A DNA stretch of 64,000 bases. It comes from Asterella californica. Taxonomy: Eukaryota; Streptophyta; Marchantiopsida; Marchantiales; Aytoniaceae. Below the pieces are notes generated by a model. It was not told where the DNA came from and did no database searches. It saw nothing but the letters and a program-made list of their open reading frames with translations. A program made the position numbers and the translations under genes. The stretch lies in the NCBI GenBank assembly GCA_036924285.1, contig JAYKYS010000012.1:11656001-11720000 (forward strand), written 5' to 3'. The stretch's first letter is position 1, and each line of letters starts with the position of its first letter. Positions 57,710-64,000 of the stretch are shown in pieces.

Positions 57710-58740
57710 CTAAGTTTAAACTCAGTGCGATTTCAGTGCGATTTAAAGAGTGAGTCGTACGTTAAACTCAGTGCGATTTAAAGAGTGAGTCACACTGATT
57801 TTAAATTCTCACAATGAGTGGTAAGTCGACCTGTTCTCGTTTGTATAGAACCAGTTACGTTATTGCTAACTCTTGCTTAGTGTAGCTGCAGGGAGTACAA
57901 GGACGAGTGGGTTGGAAGCTTTAGAAGTCTCGGGGTGCGACGTGAGAGTTTAACTGCGAGTCGCAGTGAGTCCTGACTCAGTGCGAGGTGAGTTTACACA
58001 GATCGGATTTGAGAGTCGCACTGCGAGTCTTTGATTTCATCACTTCTGCGGTTGCAGTCCCGACTCTTCGCGACGTGAGTTTACCCAGATCTGATTTGAG
58101 AGTCGCACTGCAAGTCTTCGATTTCATCGCGTCTGCGGTCGCACTGCGTTTGAATGATTGTTAGCAATACTGGGAGCAGAACGTGTGTAATGAGACGCGT
58201 CTGCGATAGAATTAGAGTGAATTAGAGTTAGTTATATGTGCAGGGAGCACAACGACGAGTGAGGCGGAAACAGTGCGATTGAATTATAGACACGTAGGTG
58301 CAGAAAGCTTAACGACGAGTGAATTGGAAGCTTTGGTAAGTCTCAGGGTGCGAGTAGAGACGATTACTCAGTGCGACGATACCGTGTGATAATGCTGAGT
58401 GCGACCGATATCACACTCAGTGTCATAATGCTTAGTGCGATCGATACCGCACTCAGTTCGAATGCAGATTTTAACTGCGCGATAATGCTTCAGTGCGACC
58501 GTTATTGCACTCAGTTCGACATGTATCGCACTCAATGTGATAAAGCTTAGTGCGGTCGATAACGCACTCAGAGCTATTAGCTCTGCATTACTCATGCGGG
58601 TCGCACTACGTGTGAATGCAGATTTAGTGTCGTAGTTGTTAGTGCGATTTAAAACCCCGGGTTTAGGTTTAGGATTAGCACTTCAATCGCACTACAGTGC
58701 GACCTCGGTTTTGAACCTCTGCAGTGCGATCTTGTTTTGA
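57710..58740. repeat. AGTGCGA/TCGCACT-rich block with direct repeats, upstream of phosphatase copy 2
   Basis: AGTGCGA or TCGCACT occurs again and again, for example at 58,370, 58,398, 58,434, 58,492, 58,526 and 58,600. An 87-base direct repeat (GTGAGTTTAC-CAGATC-GATTTG) starts at 57,988 and 58,075. A unit containing ACGAGTG-GTTGGAAGCTTT and GTCTC-GGGTGCGA recurs at about 57,903 and 58,312. The minus frame 58,368-58,595 is a product of the repeats. Confidence 0.9.
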
Positions 58741-58763
58741 CATCGTGGTTTCATGTGTAGATC

Positions 58764-61563
58764 ATGTCAAACACGAGCAAGAAAGAAGAAGGATCTTTTT
58801 TTATCTCTTTCAGTACACAAGATGATATGCATGATCGCATAAAGTGGCACTGGATGGATAAGCATAACATATGGAGAGCGTTGAACGAAGTTGATGAAGA
58901 GTTGGTTGAGAAGTTGGGCTTGTTGATAGCCTTATCTTTCGATTTTGCTCGGCCTGATGTAAAGATATCTTCCTTTTTACGTATTTTCATGCTCTGTTTT
59001 TCTCTTTGTCTAAGTTTTCAGAATTAACACTATGATTTACAGGTTGGTTTGTGTAAGTCCTTTTTACACTCTTATGATCCGGAAACTCGGATTGCGAAGG
59101 TGAGGTCAACAGGAGATCGAGTTCACTTTCGATCTCATCAGGGAAGCTTTCGCAATCCCTTTTGGTGTTACTCCAATGCCATCGTTTGTAAGACACGTGC
59201 GAATTGCAGACTGGTTTCCAGAGTATGACAGAGTAGGAAAGCATTTTTTCGCTAGAGAATGTGCTTATTCCGGATGGAGAGTTGTGTTTCAATGTCTCAA
59301 TGCTGTCTTTCTTGCAAGGAAGAGACCCAAAACTGTGACAGGGCAATTGGCATTATATGTCAAGAGCAAAGCAGAGGGTTTGGAGGTAGATTTTGATTAG
59401 GCACAGCTCATATTGGAGAACTTGGAAAGAGAGATTTTACATGTTCAGAAACATGTGAAGCAACCAAAGAAAAGTGGAACTGTTGAGACATTTTTGCTCT
59501 AACTCATATCATGAGTCACATATGAATCTCTCAAGAAGTAGTGTTTGTACCAGTCCCACTTGAGCAATCTCAACCTGAAGACGCAGTTCGGGAAACTCAA
59601 GTCCCCATACATGTCATCGTCCGAGAATCTGAAGTCCAAGAGGAGCAGCTTGAAAGCGAAGATCAATCAGAGCCTGAAGCGGACATCGAACGACATGTGG
59701 GAAGACAAGATGATTTTGGAGGTACTGTTATGTTTTCGGTTCGTATTCTTTTATAGCTGATTACATGTTGTTGCCCGGTTCATTACATATTCTTACTGAA
59801 CAGTCTTACACGATTGCACTTGAGTGTCGATGACACTGAGGGTCTTACTCATTTGCATGACTATTGAACACTCAATCGCACTGAGTGGTGTGGTATAGTG
59901 GTGTGGTGTAGGGTCAATAGATATAGATAGGTGTCGATAGAAACTCGATCAAATCGAGTTGAGTTAGCTTAGCTTATACAAATCTGGTTGTCTCTTATCG
60001 CACTGAGTGCGGTTCGAGATCGCATTGAGTGCGATTAGCTCAGCTTGTAGAAATCTGGTTGTCTCTTATCGCAGTGAGTGCAATCCGGAACCGCACTCAC
60101 TGCAATTAACTCAGCCCGGTTCCAGATCGCACTCAGCCTGATTAGTTTATAAAACTATGGTTGTCTCTTATCGCACTGAATGCGGTTCCGGATCGCACTC
60201 AGTGCGTTTCTTGGTCACACTCAGCGCGATTAGCTTAGCTTATACAAATCTTGTGCTCTAACTTACACAAATATGGTTGTCCTGTATCGCACTGCGTGCG
60301 GTTTTGGGTCGCACTCAGCCCGATTAGCTTATAGAAATATAGTCAATGCATTTCGACTCTCACTCAGTGCGATTCCGACCCGCACTCAGTGCGATTAGAT
60401 ACAAGAATCACAGCTATGCAGTGACCTTCTTAGGTAGCACTGAGTGCGTTCCAAACACCAATTGACGCTTGGATCCTTTTTCTACTTGCTTTGACAGGAT
60501 CATCTTGCAATCCGTCTGAGGAAGAGGTGGACACGCGTCTTACTTCGAAGAAGTTGGAGGAGAAGCAAATTGACATGCGACTTGTCCAGAAGAAAGAGGA
60601 AGAGGAAGAACTCAATATACGTCTGTTGACCAAGAGGATCAGGAAGAAGAGTTGACTGAAGGTGAGAGAGACAGAAGTAGATTTACAAGAGAGACTTTAG
60701 AGTATGGAAGAATCGGTTCACAGGAAACGAGAAGAATTGCAGGGATTGAAGGCTGAGGTGGGACGTATACGATCTTCTAAAGTCTTTTATCCTCGACTGA
60801 TAGATCCGTCCATTGTGAGACGCAAGACACTCATTTTATATTTAAATGGAGTGTTAGTGAAGACCGGGAGGAATGATTTGGAGCTCCAGGGAGCAAAAGA
60901 AAGAGGTTACAAAGTAGAAAGATGCGGGAAAAAAGATCTGTATTATGTCGTCCGGAGAGGTGCGAAGGAATTCATGGATGTGTGTTGTCAAGATTTCCAA
61001 ATTCTTATTTGGACATCTCGAACTATGAGCAACTGCAATGCTCTTCACTGATCTATGGAAATTGGAAGGTATTTGTCTCCCGGCATCGCTTCAGGCCAAG
61101 TAAGTACAATCTTAGTTTTCTGTCTTTCTTTAAGTAGAATCCATCTTTCTTATGCTTTTTGTACTTCTCCGTAAGTTGGAACTGATTCTGAATGATATTT
61201 TGCGGATGATTGTAGGTTTGCACTATCTTCGCACAGAACATGTGTCTTCATTTCAAGACTGTGCGAGAAGCGGCAAGTGGAAACTATCTATGTTTGAAAG
61301 ACTTTTCGGCACTTTATTCTTGAAATCTCTGTACGAGAGACTATCTCCTCGTGGATGATTCGCCGGAGAAAAATAGCACTAACCATCCTTTTAGTGCGAT
61401 TCATCCTCCGGTTTTTCTTCCCGACTCTGCTGACTTTGACAGGGATGATTACTTATTGAATATTCTGTTGCCGTGGTTAGGAACTTGGAGAATGAGTCTA
61501 TTGGAAACCACAAGTTTCGTGCGTAGTTGTTACAAGCACGAAATCTGGACGAGATCCGTTTGA
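58764..61563 (+). pseudogene. FCP1/HAD-phosphatase-like gene, copy 2
   Basis: Exon-like blocks parallel copy 1. Exon 1 (58,764-about 58,958) starts MSNTSKKEEGSFFISFSTQD and ends at a GTAAAG donor. Exon 2 (from about 59,041, after TTTACAG) has SFLHSYDPETR, WRVVFQCLNAVFLARKRPK and GQLALYVKSKAE, then TAG at 59,398-59,400, the same alignment position as in copy 1, and continues AQLILENLERE. An acidic block (59,541-59,720) and a coiled coil (about 60,504-60,770) lead to RRKTLILYLNGVLVK, where the nucleophile Asp is Tyr. Then come ILIWTSRTMSNCNALH, TGA at 61,049-61,051, an acceptor near 61,215 and, after TGA at 61,321-61,323, LLVDDSPEKNSTNHPF. Several stops plus loss of the catalytic Asp indicate a dead enzyme. 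It sits between the SANT-like ORF and the minus-strand transposase. Confidence 0.72.
59800..60440. repeat. AGTGCGA/TCGCACT field inside an intron of phosphatase copy 2
   Basis: Dozens of variants of TCGCACT...AGTGCGA, often as one quasi-palindrome (ATCGCACTCAGTGCG at about 60,192). Tandem-like units with CTTATCGCA, GGTTGTCTCTTATCGCA and GATTAGCTTAG are spaced roughly 60-120 bases apart. The corresponding introns of copy 1 lack the motif. Confidence 0.9.
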
Positions 61564-61849
61564 GACATTGAGAGCTTACTGAGACAAATTGTCGACCGAG
61601 GACGAAGAGGTGCTATGGCGGAACTGTACTCTTGCGCACCGACAAGATATGAAGAAAAATATCATCTCATATCAATAAAGCACCATGATTTTCGTCTATA
61701 ATGTTACCTTGACATGAATTACTGTATGCGTTGAACCCTACAGTTACAGTTCAAACACGCTTTCGTGTAGTCTTAACCTTCATGCTGCATCTGTTTAAAG
61801 AGCTCCAATGCCTTAGACGTATCTCATTATCCTGTTCCCATGGGTAGAG
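61564..61849. other. Short spacer between phosphatase copy 2 and motif array
   Basis: Non-coding; nothing supported. Confidence 0.5.
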
Positions 61850-62115
61850 GACTCATGGGTCACACTAAGCGCGACTAACCACACTCAATGCGATAATCAT
61901 GACTTTCGGGTCGCACTCACTGCGCTTAGGTGCGACCCAATGGGTAGAGTCTTCGGATCGCATTATGGATAGATGACTCATGGGTTGCACTAAGCGCGAC
62001 TAACTGCACTCAGTGCGATAATCACGACTTTCGGGTCGCACTCACTGCGCTTAGGTGCGTTTGGGTCGCACTAAGTGCGATATTGTCAGATCGCACTCAT
62101 TGCGATAGTCACGAT
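61850..62115. repeat. 125-bp direct repeat rich in AGTGCGA/TCGCACT
   Basis: GACTCATGGGT-CACTAAGCGCG followed by GACTTTCGGGTCGCACTCAC and TGCGCTTAGGTGCG starts at 61,850 and again at 61,975. The second unit runs into further TCGCACTAAGTGCGA-type copies up to about 62,110. Confidence 0.92.
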
Positions 62116-62360
62116 GCGACAACTTTGTCATATTATCGATCCAAAGAGCACAATCCAAAGATCTCTTAATCCACATTCTTGATGAACCCATCCTCGTATT
62201 TATGAAAATCAATGTACATAGTGAAATCGCAGACTAGTGCGCACACTCTATCGAAATCGCATACTAGTGCGCATATTCTATCTAAGGTATCATTCTTGAT
62301 TAACCTGCAATCACTACACACTCTGTCCAAGATTTGAATAAGAAACCACCTGGTTTTCTA

Positions 62361-63741
62361 TTATGCAAGAGACAAATTTGTACTATTCGATTTTGGTGAA
62401 ATACTCCACTGCTTGACACATTCGCTGTCTAGATCTCGGTCGTCGTGCTCGATGATCAACTCTCCATCCTCTTCGGTCCATTCGTCGCGATTCTTAGATA
62501 GAAAATTGTGTAACATAACACAACATCCTACCCATTTCACTAAATGTTCATTTTCCGATCTACTTTCAACTGCGTGCGAACTTGTTTCAGAGAATGTCAT
62601 CGAGATTTCAGTATATCAATACAATGCTCATTCGCGACTCTAGCATGAGCTAAACATGTATTAAAATCCTGCTTGTCTCGATCTCTTGTGGCCATTCGAA
62701 ACGAAGGAATGAGATGCCGCAACGGCGAATATCCTGAGTCATCGAGTAAATATTGTTCTCTCTCAAATAATGGACTGTCATTGTCGATGTGTTTCCAAAG
62801 AGGAGACTTGCGCAAACATGTAATATCTTGGCAGCTTCCTGGCATACCTGCAAATAAGAAGAAATTTGTTTCCTGTGACAACAAACCACTTGCGCGTTCA
62901 TAGAATAGTTACACTTCCTGTCATAGTAAGTCTCTCCATCAAATCGAGGTCTCTGAGACAAAGGCAGTAAAGTACCATCTATCAATCCTATACAACCCGG
63001 AAAGTCTTTCGATGCAAAAACTTCAGAGATTGCTATCCCTTTTTCACGATTTGATCACCGAATGTACCCTCCAAGTGTAGATTCTAAAGTCCGCATCACT
63101 CTCTTCGTATAAAGCACCATAGTCTCATGTCCAATCCCTCAGAGAAGCAAGGAACGACCTAGAGCAGCACCGTTGTCATTATGACCAAATCGATCCAATG
63201 CAACTGCTACCTGTAAAGACACAGGAGCTTGCTTCACCCGAGCTTGATTATAAAATATAGAATGAGTTTCTACTATATCAACTAATCTGGAAAAGCTCCT
63301 TCTATCCATCCTGATCAGCTGTCTAAAAGAATCATCCGGAAGATTTTCAAAGTAATTTTTGTAAAAATCTTTGCTCTTAAAGAAGGTGAACTGACCTTGT
63401 CTTTCTAAATATCGAGAACTGGACAAAACTCGATACAGTTTGATCATTTCTTCTTCAAAATCTGAATCTAACCCTCCATCGTCCTCGGAAGAACTTATCA
63501 CCTTCTCCATCTTCTCTTCTTTTCTCGAATCAGCCTCCTTCTCGACGTTTTCGCTCATTTCACTTTCAATCTCACTCTCCGTATCATTCTCGGCAGATTC
63601 ATCCGAACTCGAAGAAGCTAACATCACTCGCATTTCCACAATGTCCTCTATAGTTTTCAACAGAAGTTTTCTTTCGGAAACTCGTGGCATATTTAAAATT
63701 GTGATTTGAACTTCGAGGGGAACAGTGCTTGGGAATATCAC
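62361..63741 (-). pseudogene. PIF/Harbinger transposase (DDE_Tnp_4), frameshifted
   Basis: Read from 63,741 down. 63,741-63,139 is the N-terminal part: an acidic region, then LPDDSFRQLIRMDRRSFSRL and PVSLQVAVALDRFGHNDNGA, the helix region before the catalytic domain. 62,985-62,860 has IDGTLLPLSQRPRFDGETYY (first catalytic D), then DRKCNYSMNAQVVC. 62,884-62,597 in another frame has LFAGMPGSCQDITCL (second D) and ARVANEHCIDILKSR (E). 62,600-62,361 holds the C-terminal HLVKWVGCCVMLHNFLSKNR. Frameshifts lie near 63,130, 62,870 and 62,600, and the piece after ILKSR is shortened. All three catalytic residues are visible. This family excises and inserts elements at TTA-like targets. It is highly similar to the relic at 10,395. 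Strand is opposite to the SANT-like ORF and phosphatase copy 2. Confidence 0.88.
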
Positions 63742-64000
63742 TTCGACGAGAAGAGCGTTGTCTCTCTATCTAGTTAATCATGGATCAGAGCATTCAGCGT
63801 CGAGAAGTCTACCTGAAACCTAAAATTCCCTCTCAAAGAAGATGAGTTTTTGATTTCAAATTTGAAGTGTTGTGAGGTACTGCCACGTCACCATGTACTA
63901 TTATCATTATCGTAACCATGTACTGTTTTCATCTTATGTAAGTACAAGGCGATTAATTTACGGTCAAAACTGTTACGGTCAAAAGGATGAGAGCCGCGGA
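63742..64000. other. Region 5' of the transposase, no element end found
   Basis: Contains short direct repeats (CCATGTACT-TTATC/TTTTC near 63,890-63,935 and TACGGTCAAAA at about 63,959 and 63,974). No GTGTCAAAG-type terminus, so the right end of the Harbinger region lies beyond the window or is lost. Confidence 0.45.

Noticed and set aside
58368..58595. 75-residue minus-strand frame
   Set aside because: Arises from the repeated AGTGCGA motif; repetitive translation without domain.
1..64000. CRISPR array, rRNA or bacterial operon
   Set aside because: No regularly spaced identical repeats with unique spacers, no rRNA-like sequence, and gene structure is eukaryotic (introns, plant transcription factor).

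Overview
The window is nuclear DNA of a land plant. The decisive evidence is one intact single-exon gene for a Dof-type zinc-finger transcription factor (a plant-lineage family) on the minus strand at 40,248-41,657. Everything else recognisable is mobile-element DNA or relics of it. The mix of simple repeats, a glycine/asparagine-rich Dof and the mobile-element families made me think of a bryophyte, possibly a liverwort, but I cannot name the species from the sequence.

Layout. 1-8,770: a decayed Ty3/gypsy retrotransposon (gag, protease, RT, RNase H, partly deleted integrase), a roughly 2-kb LTR (5,746-7,762), and further internal sequence of a second truncated copy. The whole stretch is soaked in the hexamer GAAGAC/GTCTTC. 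8,771-10,394: non-coding, with a 157-bp tandem repeat. 10,395-16,090: a PIF/Harbinger transposase relic, a short solo LTR of the same gypsy family (10,925-11,611), copy 1 of an unusual FCP1/HAD-phosphatase-like gene, and a decayed unknown gene on the minus strand. 16,091-24,200: intergenic, with simple repeats. 24,200-27,900: a hairpin cluster and a decayed multi-exon gene I do not recognise. 27,900-39,770: intergenic, with two Harbinger-type MITEs, one hAT-type MITE and several long hairpins. 39,770-43,220: the Dof gene with an 84-bp tandem repeat downstream and a pyrimidine-rich leader upstream. 43,220-48,420: AT-rich, with a second hAT-type MITE. 48,435-50,902: a decayed hAT transposase. 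51,552-51,889: a GC-rich 169-bp tandem repeat. 51,890-56,260: mostly empty. 56,267 to the window end: a large composite PIF/Harbinger region with a terminal-repeat-like end, a Myb/SANT-like ORF, copy 2 of the phosphatase-like gene, and the transposase on the minus strand.

The most interesting signal is the two diverged copies of a gene joining an unfamiliar N-terminal region, a coiled coil and an FCP1-like HAD phosphatase domain, each close to PIF/Harbinger transposase sequence. Both carry an in-frame TAG at the same alignment position. Copy 2 lies in a field of the quasi-palindromic motif AGTGCGA/TCGCACT, and the gypsy element lies in an analogous field of GAAGAC/GTCTTC. No tRNA, rRNA or CRISPR was found. 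The Dof gene is the only gene I would call intact and functional.
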